Below are positions 7,002 through 14,760 of a stretch of 37,435 bases of DNA, piece after piece. Source of the DNA: DASWJZ01 sp038211615 (GTDB taxonomy: Bacteria; Pseudomonadota; Alphaproteobacteria; Rhizobiales; Afifellaceae). Under the pieces are notes generated by a model. It was not told the origin of the DNA and did not search any database. It saw only the letters and a list, made by a program, of their open reading frames with translations. Where the stretch lies: assembly GCA_038211615.1 (NCBI GenBank), contig JBBQVL010000043.1, positions 1 to 37,435 of the forward strand, read 5' to 3'. A program made the position numbers and the translations under genes. Position 1 is the first letter of the stretch. Every line of letters starts with the position of its first letter.

Positions 7002-7994
7002 ATGGGCCTTTCCGTCGATCTCGTCGTCAACCAGTTGAAGGCAGCGGGAGATGAGACGCGCATCCGGTTGCTCGCTCTGCTGCAGCGCGGGGAGCGGACG
7101 GTCAAGGAGCTGACGGAGATCCTCGGTCAGTCGCAGCCGCGGATTTCGCGGCACCTGAAGGTGCTCGCGGAGGCAGGTCTCGTATCGCGCAGCCCGGAAG
7201 GATCGTGGGTTTATTACCGGCTCTCCGACCAGGAAGCGGGGCGCGAGGTGGCGCTCGGCATCGTCAAGGGACTCGACCCGGGCGATGTTCGCCTGAAGCG
7301 TGACAACGAGCGGCTTGCCGGCCTGCGCCAGCAGAACCGCGAGGCGGCGGAACGGTATTTCGCCGAGCACGCGAGCCGCTGGGACGAGATCCGCTCGCTG
7401 CATGTGCCCGAGCGGCAGGTAGAGGCGGCGATGCTGCTGCGCGCCGGTCCGGGTCCGTACCGTTCCATGCTGGATATCGGGACGGGCACCGGGCGGATTC
7501 TGGAGCTCTTCGCCGGCCGTTGCGAGCGCGCGCTCGGCATCGATCTTTCGCCAGCCATGCTGGCGGTCGCGCGCGCCAATCTGGAGCGCGCGGCAATCGA
7601 CAATGCGCGCGTGCGGCTCGGTGACGTGCTGAACCTGCCGGTGGTGCGCGACAGCTTCGACCTGGTCGTCATCCACCAGGTGCTGCATTTCCTCGACGAG
7701 CCGACCCGCGCGCTCGTCGAGGCAGCGTCGACGCTTTCAGCCGGCGGGCGGCTGCTCATCGTCGATTTCGCGCCGCACGAGCTGGAATACCTCCGCGACG
7801 CCCAGGCGCATCGCCGGCTCGGCTTCAGCCACGCGCAGATGAAGCAGTGGATCGCCTCCGCCGGGCTGAAGCTGGAGGCGGTCGAGGATCTCGCGCCGGA
7901 CGTGGGATCGGGCGGGCTCACCGTCACCATCTGGACGGCGCTCGATCGGCGCGCCGCGGATGCCGGGCTGGGCAAGGCGGAGGCGCGGCTGTGA
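7002..7994 (+). CDS. ArsR-family regulator fused to a SAM-dependent methyltransferase
   Basis: A 330-residue two-domain protein. Residues 1-90 are an ArsR winged helix (DETRIRLLALL, RTVKELTEILGQSQPRISRHLKVLAEAGLV, WVYYRL). Residues about 110-315 are a class I methyltransferase with SAM motif I LDIGTGTGR at 147-155, an acidic loop GIDLSPAM, and VIHQVLHFLDEP. I see no metal-binding Cys motif in the ArsR domain, so it is unlikely to sense metal. ATG 7002 was chosen over 6972, which lies inside the palindrome. It is translationally coupled to metF (GTGA overlap). A plausible role is sensing SAM or its product to regulate methionine/one-carbon genes; whether it catalyses methylation is open. Confidence 0.9.
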   Translation: MGLSVDLVVNQLKAAGDETRIRLLALLQRGERTVKELTEILGQSQPRISRHLKVLAEAGLVSRSPEGSWVYYRLSDQEAGREVALGIVKGLDPGDVRLKRDNERLAGLRQQNREAAERYFAEHASRWDEIRSLHVPERQVEAAMLLRAGPGPYRSMLDIGTGTGRILELFAGRCERALGIDLSPAMLAVARANLERAAIDNARVRLGDVLNLPVVRDSFDLVVIHQVLHFLDEPTRALVEAASTLSAGGRLLIVDFAPHELEYLRDAQAHRRLGFSHAQMKQWIASAGLKLEAVEDLAPDVGSGGLTVTIWTALDRRAADAGLGKAEARL

Positions 7995-8896
7995 GCGCGA
8001 CCGGGGTTCGCGAGGCGAAGTCGGCCCGGTTGCCCGTCGTTTCCTTCGAGTTCTTTCCGCCGAAGAATGAGGCGCAGGCCGCAGCGCTGGACGAGACGGT
8101 CCTGCGCCTCTCGCGCTTCCGGCCGAGCTACGTGTCGGTCACCTATGGGGCGGGGGGCACGTCGCAGGAGCGGTCGCTCGGAACGGTGCGGCGCATGCAC
8201 GAGCAGGGGATAACGACCGCCGCGCATCTCACCTGCGCCGACGCAAGCCGGGATGCGCTCGCGCACACGATCGGGCTGTTCCGCGAAGTTGGCATCGAGC
8301 GATTCGTGGCGCTCCGCGGCGATCCGCCCGGCGGACTTTCCGTGCCTTACCAGCCGCATCCGCTCGGCTACCGTGACACCGCGCAACTGGTCGAGACCTT
8401 GAAGCTCGCCGGAGCGACCGAGGTCTCGGTCTCCGCATACCCAGAGCGCCATCCGCAGAGCGCCGATTGGGACGCCGAGATCGGCGCACTAAAGCGCAAG
8501 GCCGACGCCGGCGCCGACCGCGCCATCACGCAGTTCTTCTTCGACAACGATCTCTTCGAACGCTTCCTCGAACGTGTCCGCAGCGCGGGGATCTCGATCC
8601 CTGTGGTGCCCGGCATCATGCCGATCCACCGCTTTGCGTCGATCTGCACCTTCGCCGGCCGTTGCGGCACGACGATTCCGGCGAGCCTCGCGCGCCGCTT
8701 TGACGGGCTCGATCCGGAAAAGGAAACGCACGGGCTGGTCGCCGCCGCGGTCGTGGCCGAACAGATGTCCGATCTCGTGACGCGCGGCGTCGATGCTTTT
8801 CACATCTATACGCTCAATCGCGCCGAGCTGACGGAAGCCGTCTGCCGGGTGCTTGGACTGGCCCCGGAAGAGGGGGCGTCCGCCTGCGCCGCCTGA
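7991..8896 (+). CDS. metF: 5,10-methylenetetrahydrofolate reductase
   Basis: A 301-residue MetF with FAD-dependent TIM barrel. It reduces methylene-THF to methyl-THF for methionine synthesis. Visible motifs are SFEFFPPK (catalytic Glu20), YGAGGTSQER, HLTCADASRD, FVALRGDPP, SVSAYPERHPQS, ITQFFFDND and VVPGIMPI; the length is normal. GTG 7991 overlaps the upstream stop (GTGA), and no ATG is available nearby, so the start is firm. Co-transcription with the regulator/methyltransferase is nearly certain from the overlap. Confidence 0.96.
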   Translation: MSATGVREAKSARLPVVSFEFFPPKNEAQAAALDETVLRLSRFRPSYVSVTYGAGGTSQERSLGTVRRMHEQGITTAAHLTCADASRDALAHTIGLFREVGIERFVALRGDPPGGLSVPYQPHPLGYRDTAQLVETLKLAGATEVSVSAYPERHPQSADWDAEIGALKRKADAGADRAITQFFFDNDLFERFLERVRSAGISIPVVPGIMPIHRFASICTFAGRCGTTIPASLARRFDGLDPEKETHGLVAAAVVAEQMSDLVTRGVDAFHIYTLNRAELTEAVCRVLGLAPEEGASACAA

Positions 8897-8903
8897 GGCG
8901 CGC

Positions 8904-8987
8904 TCAGAAGATCCCGAAGACGATGGCTCCAACAAACAGGAACGCAGCGCACACCGCGACAAGGTTGAGCGGCTTGATGAAGGTCAT
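8904..8987 (-). CDS. 27-aa hydrophobic small membrane protein
   Basis: A very short ORF, convergent with metF and ending 7 bases from it. It encodes MTFIKPLN, then a single hydrophobic span LVAVCAAFLFVGAIVFGIF to the C-terminus. A strong GGGAGG ribosome-binding site lies 7 bases before the ATG, which is the main reason to accept it. One transmembrane helix with a short positive N-terminus suggests an inner-membrane microprotein. Function is unknown. It falls below usual gene-calling size limits. Confidence 0.7.
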   Translation of the reverse strand: MTFIKPLNLVAVCAAFLFVGAIVFGIF

Positions 8988-9302
8988 TGGGTGGCCTCCC
9001 TCTGCTTCACAGGACGCATATTAGCGTGGAAGAGACGCTTTCAGAACATGAATTTTGGCAAGCGGTGCAAAACCTTGCGGCGAACGGCAGAGATCGACTT
9101 GAAGTTTACCCAATTTTATCAGATATTTAACCATATTTTCCCGGCTGTTTCGAGCGCCCGAACCGGGCTCTGCTTCCGGTCCCTGCAACCAAGGCGTTTC
9201 TCCTGCTTCTAAGATTGCGCGAGGCGCCGCTCGCGATTCCGTGATCATGACTTTCGGCCGCCACACATCGCGGCTAAGGCTCGGCAAAGAGGAGGAACCA
9301 AC
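8988..9302. other. Intergenic region before the first PLP decarboxylase
   Basis: These 315 bases hold no convincing protein. They contain the small membrane protein's upstream site, an AT-rich block at about 9100-9145 with a promoter-like sequence, a small hairpin GCCCG-AAC-CGGGC, and an AGGAGG ribosome-binding site at 9290-9295. The distance between promoter-like block and ribosome-binding site would give a leader of roughly 170 nt. Confidence 0.6.
9099..9127 (+). promoter_or_regulatory. Candidate sigma-70 promoter
   Basis: TTGAAG (9099-9104) and GATATT (9122-9127) are separated by 17 bases in an AT-rich island, pointing at the PLP decarboxylase. The fit is moderate and based on hexamer similarity only. 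Confidence 0.3.
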
Positions 9303-10523
9303 ATCGACCGATTCGACTCCGGGCGCGCGGCCGCCCTGGCGCTCCGGCCCGACTCGCCCATCTATTGTTTTCGCCCCTCGGTGCTTCGAGCCGACGCAAA
9401 GTCGTTCGTCGAGGCGTTTCCGGGCAAGACAGCCTATGCCGTCAAGACCAATGGCGAGGACTTCGTGCTCCGTGCGCTGGTCGACGCCGGGATCAAGGTC
9501 TTCGACGTGGCGAGCCCGGGCGAGTTCGCCGCCGTGCGCGCCATCTCCGCCGACGCCGAACTCCTCTACATGCACCCGGTCAAGTCGCAGACCGACATCC
9601 GCCTGGCGCTTGAGGGCTACGGCATACGGGTGCTCGCGCTCGACCACGAGGATGAGATCGCGAAGCTGCTCCGCATCGTCCGCGCGCTCGATATCGATCC
9701 GGCCGACATCACGCTCTTCGTGCGGCTGCAGACCAAGGGCCAGGCCACTTACGAACTGTCGCGGAAATTCGGGGCTTCGCCCTCGCATGCGGTGGAGCTT
9801 CTGCAGCGGATCGACCGGATCGGTTTCGGCGCCGGCCTCTGCTTTCATGTCGGAAGCCAGATCGAGGACGAGGGGGTCTACGAGCGGGCGCTCGCTTCAG
9901 CCGACTGGGTGCGGAGCCGCGCTGGCGTGGACCTCGTCGGCCTCGATGTCGGTGGCGGCTTTCCCGCTTCCTATGGCTACGATCCGCGCCGCGCAAAACC
10001 TGCGATGCCGGGCCTGCCGGAGCTGATGGCCGATCTTCGCACGCACATCGCCGAATGGGGCTTCTCCGATCTGCCGCTGATCGCGGAGCCGGGCCGCGTG
10101 ATCGTCGCCCGCTCGCTTTCCGTCATCGTGCGCGTGCTCCTGAAGAAGGGCAGGCGGCTCTATATCAACGATGGCATCTGGGGCTCCCTGTCGGATTCCT
10201 GGACCGGCAAGATCACGCTGCCGGCGCGGCTGATCCACGATCCGGCGCGCAAGCGCCGCAGCGGCCACCCGCGCGACCTGGTGCCGTTCCGGGTCTGCGG
10301 TGCGACCTGCGATTCCGTCGACATCCTGTCGCGGCCGTTCTGGCTGCCGGAGACCGTCGACACCGGCGACTGGATCGAGATCGGCCACATCGGCGCCTAC
10401 AGCCTCGGGCTTCGCACCCACTTCAACGGCTTCTATCCGAACGCCTTCGTCGAGGTCGCGACGCCCTTCGAGGATGCGAACGGCGCTGGCGGATTCGCGG
10501 CGATCGAAACGATGGCGGATTGA
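9303..10523 (+). CDS. ODC/DAPDC-family PLP-dependent decarboxylase, AUC start likely
   Basis: A 406-residue fold-type III PLP enzyme (ornithine, lysine or diaminopimelate decarboxylase class). Lys48 in TAYAVKTN binds PLP; later motifs are FHVGSQ, LDVGGGFP, IAEPGR and CGATCDSVDI, where the Cys is catalytic in this family. The first in-frame conventional start, GTG 9381, would delete the conserved opening strand PIYCFRP and has no ribosome-binding site. In contrast ATC at 9303 lies 7 bases after AGGAGG. A stop (TAA 9210) limits further extension, and no ATG/GTG/TTG lies between. I therefore propose AUC initiation, or a sequencing error. A cupin gene follows 32 bases later. Confidence 0.82.
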   Translation: MDRFDSGRAAALALRPDSPIYCFRPSVLRADAKSFVEAFPGKTAYAVKTNGEDFVLRALVDAGIKVFDVASPGEFAAVRAISADAELLYMHPVKSQTDIRLALEGYGIRVLALDHEDEIAKLLRIVRALDIDPADITLFVRLQTKGQATYELSRKFGASPSHAVELLQRIDRIGFGAGLCFHVGSQIEDEGVYERALASADWVRSRAGVDLVGLDVGGGFPASYGYDPRRAKPAMPGLPELMADLRTHIAEWGFSDLPLIAEPGRVIVARSLSVIVRVLLKKGRRLYINDGIWGSLSDSWTGKITLPARLIHDPARKRRSGHPRDLVPFRVCGATCDSVDILSRPFWLPETVDTGDWIEIGHIGAYSLGLRTHFNGFYPNAFVEVATPFEDANGAGGFAAIETMAD

Positions 10524-10555
10524 CGAGTCCGTAGCGGCGTCGAGGAGGGCATCGC

Positions 10556-11023
10556 ATGAAGAAGATCGACAAGGCCATCGCGCCGACCATCGCCGGCACG
10601 CTCTATCCTGAGCCCTACGATGAGCCCTGCCGGGCGCGGCGGCGCATCCGCCTAGGCGATGCGGCCGGGCTCGATCAGTTCGGCGTCAATATCTGCCGGC
10701 TGCCGCCGGGCGCCTGGTCGAGCCAGCGCCACTGGCACACGCTGGAGGACGAATTCGTCTACGTCGTCGAAGGCGAAGTCGTCCTCGTGACCGACGCCGG
10801 CGAGGAGGTGTTTCGGGCTGGCGATTGCGCCGGCTTCAAGGCCGGTGCTCCGGACGGGCACCATTTCCAGAACCGCTCGGCGGTGGACGCTCTCATCCTC
10901 GAAGTCGGGAGCCGCCACGAAGCGGACGCCGCCCACTACCCCGATATCGATCTACGCGCCGAGGGAGATGCCTACCTGCATCGCGACGGAACCCTGTATC
11001 CCCCGACACCCCGCAAGACCTGA
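10556..11023 (+). CDS. Cupin-domain protein
   Basis: A 155-residue single-domain cupin. Motif 1 is visible as RHWHTLEDEFVYVVEGE (two His and a Glu as metal ligands), and motif 2 as GDCAGFKAGAPDGHHFQN with a further His. The family binds a divalent metal and includes isomerases, dioxygenases and regulatory proteins. This form, with a C-terminal YPDIDLRAE...LHRDGTLYPP tail, is common beside amino-acid and transport genes in alphaproteobacteria. ATG 10556 has GAGG upstream. It sits 32 bases after the decarboxylase and may share its transcript. The substrate cannot be told. Confidence 0.85.
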   Translation: MKKIDKAIAPTIAGTLYPEPYDEPCRARRRIRLGDAAGLDQFGVNICRLPPGAWSSQRHWHTLEDEFVYVVEGEVVLVTDAGEEVFRAGDCAGFKAGAPDGHHFQNRSAVDALILEVGSRHEADAAHYPDIDLRAEGDAYLHRDGTLYPPTPRKT

Positions 11024-11111
11024 GAAGCCTCTCAGCCTTCCCACGCGGAACGGAGCGCTTCGAGCCGCGTTATTTCGCGACTTGGCTCCATGCGGAGCGG
11101 TGGAGGACGAT

Positions 11112-11294
11112 ATGGACAGGGATCGGGTCGAAGGCGCTGCGACGAACATCAAGGGCAAGATCAAGGAAGCGGCCGGCAAGGTCACTGGCGACGCGAAGCT
11201 GAAGTCGGAAGGCAAGGCCGATCAGGTCGCCGGCAAGGTGCAGAACGCCGTTGGCGGCGCGAAGGACGCAGTACGCGACGCCGTCAAGAAATAG
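11112..11294 (+). CDS. CsbD family stress protein
   Basis: A 60-residue, Lys/Ala/Gly-rich hydrophilic protein with the CsbD pattern: MDRDRVEGAATNIKGKIKEAAG, then KVTGDAKLKSEGKADQVAGKVQN, and a repeated GGAKDAVRD tail. CsbD proteins accumulate in general stress and are largely unstructured; no biochemical role is fixed. ATG 11112 follows GGAGGA. A strong intrinsic terminator follows. Confidence 0.92.
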   Translation: MDRDRVEGAATNIKGKIKEAAGKVTGDAKLKSEGKADQVAGKVQNAVGGAKDAVRDAVKK

Positions 11295-11318
11295 ATCATT
11301 CGCAGCTTCTGCTGCTCA

Positions 11319-11352
11319 GGGCGCCGGCGATGAGGAATCGCCGGCGCCCTTT
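11319..11352 (+). terminator. Intrinsic terminator after CsbD
   Basis: A perfect 13-bp stem (GGGCGCCGGCGAT and its complement) closes a GAGGA loop and is followed by TTT. It starts 25 bases after the CsbD stop. Confidence 0.88.
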
Positions 11353-11413
11353 CGTATTCCGCAGCTTGTTTCGCCGTTCGCCGTCGGGCACCTTGCTCGA
11401 CTGCAGGTGAGGA

Positions 11414-12055
11414 ATGCTCGACGGCCGGGTTGCATGGGGCGAACGCTGTGTTGCGACCGCTCTCGCGACGCTGGCGGCGCTATTCATTCCCCCCGGCTGC
11501 GCGGCGGCGGCGGAATTCTTCGCGGGTGGATACGCCTTCAGCGATGAGCTCGGCGGCTTCCGGCTCCTCTCCGCGACCGGCACGGGCAGCGCGGCCGATC
11601 CTGTCGTTATCTCCGAGGAGTTGTTCGAGGTCGCGCCGGTCACGCTCGTCATCCGCAACCTCAATCTGGTGAGCGGTCGCCCGATCCAGTCGCAGCTTAC
11701 GCTCGTCAAGCGGGTCGCGAACCGCTCCAACCGCGTCTGGGCCGGATTTGAGATGGAGCTGCAGGAGATCCTGAAGCAGCCAAGCGTCTACAGCGACGGC
11801 CTCTCCTTCAAGCAGTTCTCGGCCGAGGCCGGTGACGTGAGCTCCGACTCCTTCATCAACAACGAACGCAATTTCGAGCCCTACGATCGCATCGAGTTCT
11901 CGAACGGCCATGTCGATCCGGACGCCGAGGCGACGTTCAAGGTCACCATCACCGACGCCACCCCGGTCAGGCAGTTCTACCTCCTGCAGGATCCGAAGCT
12001 GCTGGCGGCCAGTCTGCCTAAGGCGGGACCGAGCTTCGCCGCTCTGGGCAAGTGA
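11414..12055 (+). CDS. Hypothetical exported protein
   Basis: A 213-residue protein with an N-terminal signal peptide (VATALATLAALFIPPGCAAAA, probably cut before EFFAGG). The mature part looks beta-rich, with SDELGGFRLLSATGTGSAADPVVISEELFEVAPVTLVIRNL, then a region about surface proteins' fold (KRVANRSNRVWAGFEMELQEIL), and ends with FKVTITDATPVRQFYLLQDP. I do not recognise a named family. It lies alone, facing the convergent LysE gene 3 bases away. No active-site motif is evident. Confidence 0.72.
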   Translation: MLDGRVAWGERCVATALATLAALFIPPGCAAAAEFFAGGYAFSDELGGFRLLSATGTGSAADPVVISEELFEVAPVTLVIRNLNLVSGRPIQSQLTLVKRVANRSNRVWAGFEMELQEILKQPSVYSDGLSFKQFSAEAGDVSSDSFINNERNFEPYDRIEFSNGHVDPDAEATFKVTITDATPVRQFYLLQDPKLLAASLPKAGPSFAALGK

Positions 12056-12058
12056 GCG

Positions 12059-12646
12059 CTAGAGGAGCAACGGCAGGGTCGCGACCAGAAGCAGCCCCAT
12101 CGCGATGTTGAAGAGGCGGAGCGCGCGATCCGTCCGCAAGAGGTATTGCATCGCCGCACCGAAACCGAGCCAGACGAGCATGCAGGGGATCCCGGTGACG
12201 ACGAAGATCGCCGCGAACAGGGCCGCCTGCTCGACGGCCGGCGTGCCGGCCTGCAGGAAGCTCACCGCGCCGGCGCAGATCAGCCAGGCCTTCGGATTGA
12301 TGAGCTGAAAGGCCGTGGCGCCCAGGAACCCGATCGGACGCTCGCCCGCCGTCGCACTGCTTCGTCCGGCCATCGCGATCTTCCACGAGAGCCAAAAGAG
12401 GACCGCGATGCCTATGATCTTGAGTGCGAGGAGCGCGCTGGGGATATCATTCAACGCAGCCCCCACGCCCCCGATGAAGAGGAGCTGCATGACGCCGAAG
12501 CCGAATGCGATTCCAAGAACGTGCGGCAGGCCACGCCGCATGCCCACGTTCGCCCCGGTCGCCGTCAGCATGACATTGTTCGGCCCCGGCGTGATCGTGG
12601 TCACGATGGAGTAGACGGTGAAGGCGATAACCGGCTCAAGGCGCAT
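12059..12646 (-). CDS. LysE/RhtB-family amino-acid exporter
   Basis: A 195-residue integral inner-membrane protein with about six hydrophobic segments. The family signature TPGPNNVMLTATGANVG follows the first helix, and FQLINPKAWL is also typical. The family exports lysine, arginine, threonine or homoserine-lactone-like compounds. I chose ATG 12646 (MRLEPV); a GTG at 12676 would start inside an inverted repeat and add residues the family lacks. It lies between two amino-acid decarboxylases, so a basic amino acid or polyamine-related substrate is a reasonable guess but unproven. Confidence 0.9.
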   Translation of the reverse strand: MRLEPVIAFTVYSIVTTITPGPNNVMLTATGANVGMRRGLPHVLGIAFGFGVMQLLFIGGVGAALNDIPSALLALKIIGIAVLFWLSWKIAMAGRSSATAGERPIGFLGATAFQLINPKAWLICAGAVSFLQAGTPAVEQAALFAAIFVVTGIPCMLVWLGFGAAMQYLLRTDRALRLFNIAMGLLLVATLPLLL

Positions 12647-12668
12647 CGTCGGCTCGCAAAGATCGATC

Positions 12669-12686
12669 GCTGACACTTATGTCAGC
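12669..12686. promoter_or_regulatory. Inverted repeat GCTGACA-CTTA-TGTCAGC
   Basis: Two perfect 7-bp arms with a 4-base spacer lie just upstream of the LysE ATG. The 18-bp dyad is a good size for a regulator dimer site. It is the likely operator for the exporter gene. Confidence 0.45.
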
Positions 12687-12765
12687 ATTACTGACCTTTC
12701 ATAGCCGAGTTTCCGGGTCCGGGCAATCGGAGGGCCAGTCGCCGCCGGAGGAGGGCAGGTTTCGG

Positions 12766-12801
12766 TGGGTCGGCGAGACGGCAGAAGACGTCGCCGACCC
12801 A
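12766..12801 (-). terminator. Stem-loop at the 3' end of the decarboxylase transcript
   Basis: A perfect 11-bp stem (TGGGTCGGCGA with its complement) and a 14-base loop lie 15 bases after the odc stop. No U-run follows, so it may stabilise the RNA 3' end or be a Rho-independent terminator of poor form. Confidence 0.45.
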
Positions 12802-12815
12802 TCTGAGTGGACGTC

Positions 12816-13964
12816 CTAGATGACGAACGCCTGCAACGGGGCGAAGCCGTTGAACGCCACCGCCGAGTAGGTGGTGGTGTAGGCGCCGGTTCCCTCGATG
12901 AGCACCTCGTCGCCGATGGTGAGCGACAGCGGCAGCTCGTAGGGCGTCTTCTCGTAGAGCACGTCGGCGGAATCGCAGGTCGGCCCGGCGACCACGCAGG
13001 GTCCGGTTTCCGTGCCTTCATCGCCCAAGGCGTCGTGCGGCGTGCGGATCGGGTAGCGGATCGCCTCGTCCATCGTCTCCGCGAGGCCACCGAACTTGCC
13101 GACATCGAGATAGACCCAGCGCACCTTGTCCTCGCGCGACTTCTTCGAGATGAGCACGACCTCGGCCTTCAGCACGCCGGCATCGCCGACCATGCCGCGG
13201 CCGGGCTCGATGATCGTCTCCGGAATGCGGTTGCCGAAATGCTTCCGCAGCCCGCGGAAGATCGCGCGGCCGTAATCCTCGGAGGAGGGGACGGCCTTCA
13301 GGTAGCGGGTCGGGAACCCGCCGCCGAGATTGAGCATGGCGAGCTGCATTCCACGCTCCGAGGCGGCGTGGAAGACCTTCGCCGCGTCGGCAAGCGCGCG
13401 GTTCCAGGCCTTCAGGTCCGTCTGCTGTGAGCCGACGTGGAACGACACGCCATGCGCGACAAGGCCAAGCGCATCGGCCCGCGCCAGCACGTCGACCGCC
13501 TCGCCGGCGACGCAGCCGAATTTCCGGCTGAGCGGCCACTCGGCGCCGATGCCATCGGTGAGGATGCGGCAGAAGACGCGCGCGCCGGGAGCGGCGCGAG
13601 AGATCTTCTCGACCTCCTCGACGCAATCGACCGCGAAGAGCGTCACGCCGAGCTGATGCGCGCGGGCGATGTCGCGTTCCTTCTTGATCGTGTTGCCGAA
13701 GGAGATGCGGTTCGCCGCGGCGCCGGTCGCCAGCACCATTTCGATCTCGTTGACCGAGGCGGCGTCGAAGGAGGAGCCGAGCGAGGCGAGGAGGTTCAGC
13801 ACCTCCGGCGCAGGGTTTGCCTTCACCGCATAGAAGATGCGGCTGTCGGGCAGCACCTGCGCGAAGGCCTCGTAGTTGCGGCGGACGACTTCAAGGTCAA
13901 CCACCAGGCACGGGCCCTCGGGTCGTCGCTCGTCCAGGAACGAGCGGATGCGGTCGGTCATCAT
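12816..13964 (-). CDS. odc: Ornithine/lysine decarboxylase (fold-type III)
   Basis: A 382-residue PLP enzyme close to the alphaproteobacterial ornithine/lysine decarboxylases that make putrescine or cadaverine. Motifs: IFYAVKANP (PLP Lys48), FGNTIKK, LTDGIGAEWPLSRKFGC, GVSFHVGSQQTD, LNLGGGFPTRY, IIEPGRGMVGD, GPTCDSADVLYEK (catalytic Cys at the dimer interface) and GTGAYTTTYSAVAFNGF. Start at the ATGATG pair 13964/13961; the frame continues open upstream to 14174 but that stretch is the RNA leader. The long leader suggests speF-type regulation. It is a different, more canonical paralogue of the decarboxylase at 9303. Confidence 0.94.
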   Translation of the reverse strand: MMTDRIRSFLDERRPEGPCLVVDLEVVRRNYEAFAQVLPDSRIFYAVKANPAPEVLNLLASLGSSFDAASVNEIEMVLATGAAANRISFGNTIKKERDIARAHQLGVTLFAVDCVEEVEKISRAAPGARVFCRILTDGIGAEWPLSRKFGCVAGEAVDVLARADALGLVAHGVSFHVGSQQTDLKAWNRALADAAKVFHAASERGMQLAMLNLGGGFPTRYLKAVPSSEDYGRAIFRGLRKHFGNRIPETIIEPGRGMVGDAGVLKAEVVLISKKSREDKVRWVYLDVGKFGGLAETMDEAIRYPIRTPHDALGDEGTETGPCVVAGPTCDSADVLYEKTPYELPLSLTIGDEVLIEGTGAYTTTYSAVAFNGFAPLQAFVI

Positions 13965-14305
13965 CGGGCAAAAGATCCCTGTTCCAAGCGTTGCAGCCCG
14001 GGAGTCCTGCGCCGATCTCCGGCCCGCGATGGAAACGGGAAACGGAAACCCCTGGATCCCCCAACCGGCAAAGGCCGGGTGGTTCGCGCCGAACGGCTCC
14101 TCGGGAACGGAGAACAATCCGAACCAGTGAGCCATCGCTTGGATTGGGAACGTCCCGATCCGCACGTCCGGCAAAGAGAGTGTGTGCCTCTTCAGTGTCG
14201 CCGGTCTTTGGAGGACCGACAGAGACCAAAAAAGCCCTCCACCGTCGTTGCTTTAAGCCGCCACTCTTGAACCCCGGCGACCACAGGCACGTGCGAATTT
14301 GGGCA
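13965..14305 (-). ncRNA. Candidate speF-type 5' leader RNA
   Basis: The ornithine decarboxylase has about 340 bases of untranslated leader on the minus strand if the promoter-like sequence at 14312-14340 is used. Alphaproteobacterial ODC genes are known to carry the structured speF motif in this position (Corbino and colleagues, 2005). The leader is rich in inverted segments, for example GGCCTTTGCCGG and GGTCCTCCAAAGACCGG-like pairings. I cannot run a covariance model, so boundaries and identity are tentative. Position relative to the gene is the main support. Confidence 0.5.
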
Positions 14306-14311
14306 AGCCGC

Positions 14312-14340
14312 GATGTATGGGCTTCGTCTTGGGAATGCAA
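14312..14340 (-). promoter_or_regulatory. Candidate promoter of the ornithine decarboxylase leader
   Basis: On the minus strand TTGCAT (14340-14335) and TACATC (14317-14312) are 17 bases apart. The -10 match is weak. Its value is that it lies just downstream of an intrinsic terminator and upstream of the long leader. Confidence 0.25.
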
Positions 14341-14386
14341 GGGAAAATTGCTTGTGCTGGCTTCCGTGCACAAGAAGCGGGGCGCG

Positions 14387-14418
14387 CAGAAAAGAAGGGG
14401 CGGCTCTGGGCCGCCCCT
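14387..14418 (-). terminator. Orphan intrinsic terminator on the minus strand
   Basis: A 9-bp stem, AGGGGCGGC/GCCGCCCCT, with a 5-base loop, is followed on the minus strand by TTCTTTTCTG. No minus-strand protein gene lies directly upstream: the DUF1127 genes are on the plus strand. It may end an unannotated small RNA starting within about 14420-14700, or be an attenuator of a longer odc transcript. Confidence 0.55.
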
Positions 14419-14760
14419 CCGATCGGACAAGTCAATTCTGGTCAATCCCCGCGCGACCAATGGCCACGCGTTAAAGCGCTTTTACCTCACCTGATTCGAA
14501 GAGTCCCCGTCATCGCGGTGTCACGGAAGTATTTCGACAGGCGTGTGCCCGGCCGGCAACACCCTGATATCGCTTGCAAACCCCCGTGGACGCCCGCGCA
14601 GCGAAACCTCCTGTTAACCGGCCATGTCCGGCAAGCAATGCTGCACTGCGGTATGAGGCGTTGCGCACGATCGCTTCGTGCTTATTCTCACAGTCAAGAA
14701 GCGGGAAAACGCCAGTCCACTGACGGGGGGTCGCCGAAACACTCTTGTCAGGAGAAGACT

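Noticed and set aside
14053..14174. Extension of the ornithine decarboxylase N-terminus to 14174
   Set aside because: The added residues have no counterpart in the family, whose N-terminus fits ATG 13964; the region matches a leader RNA better.
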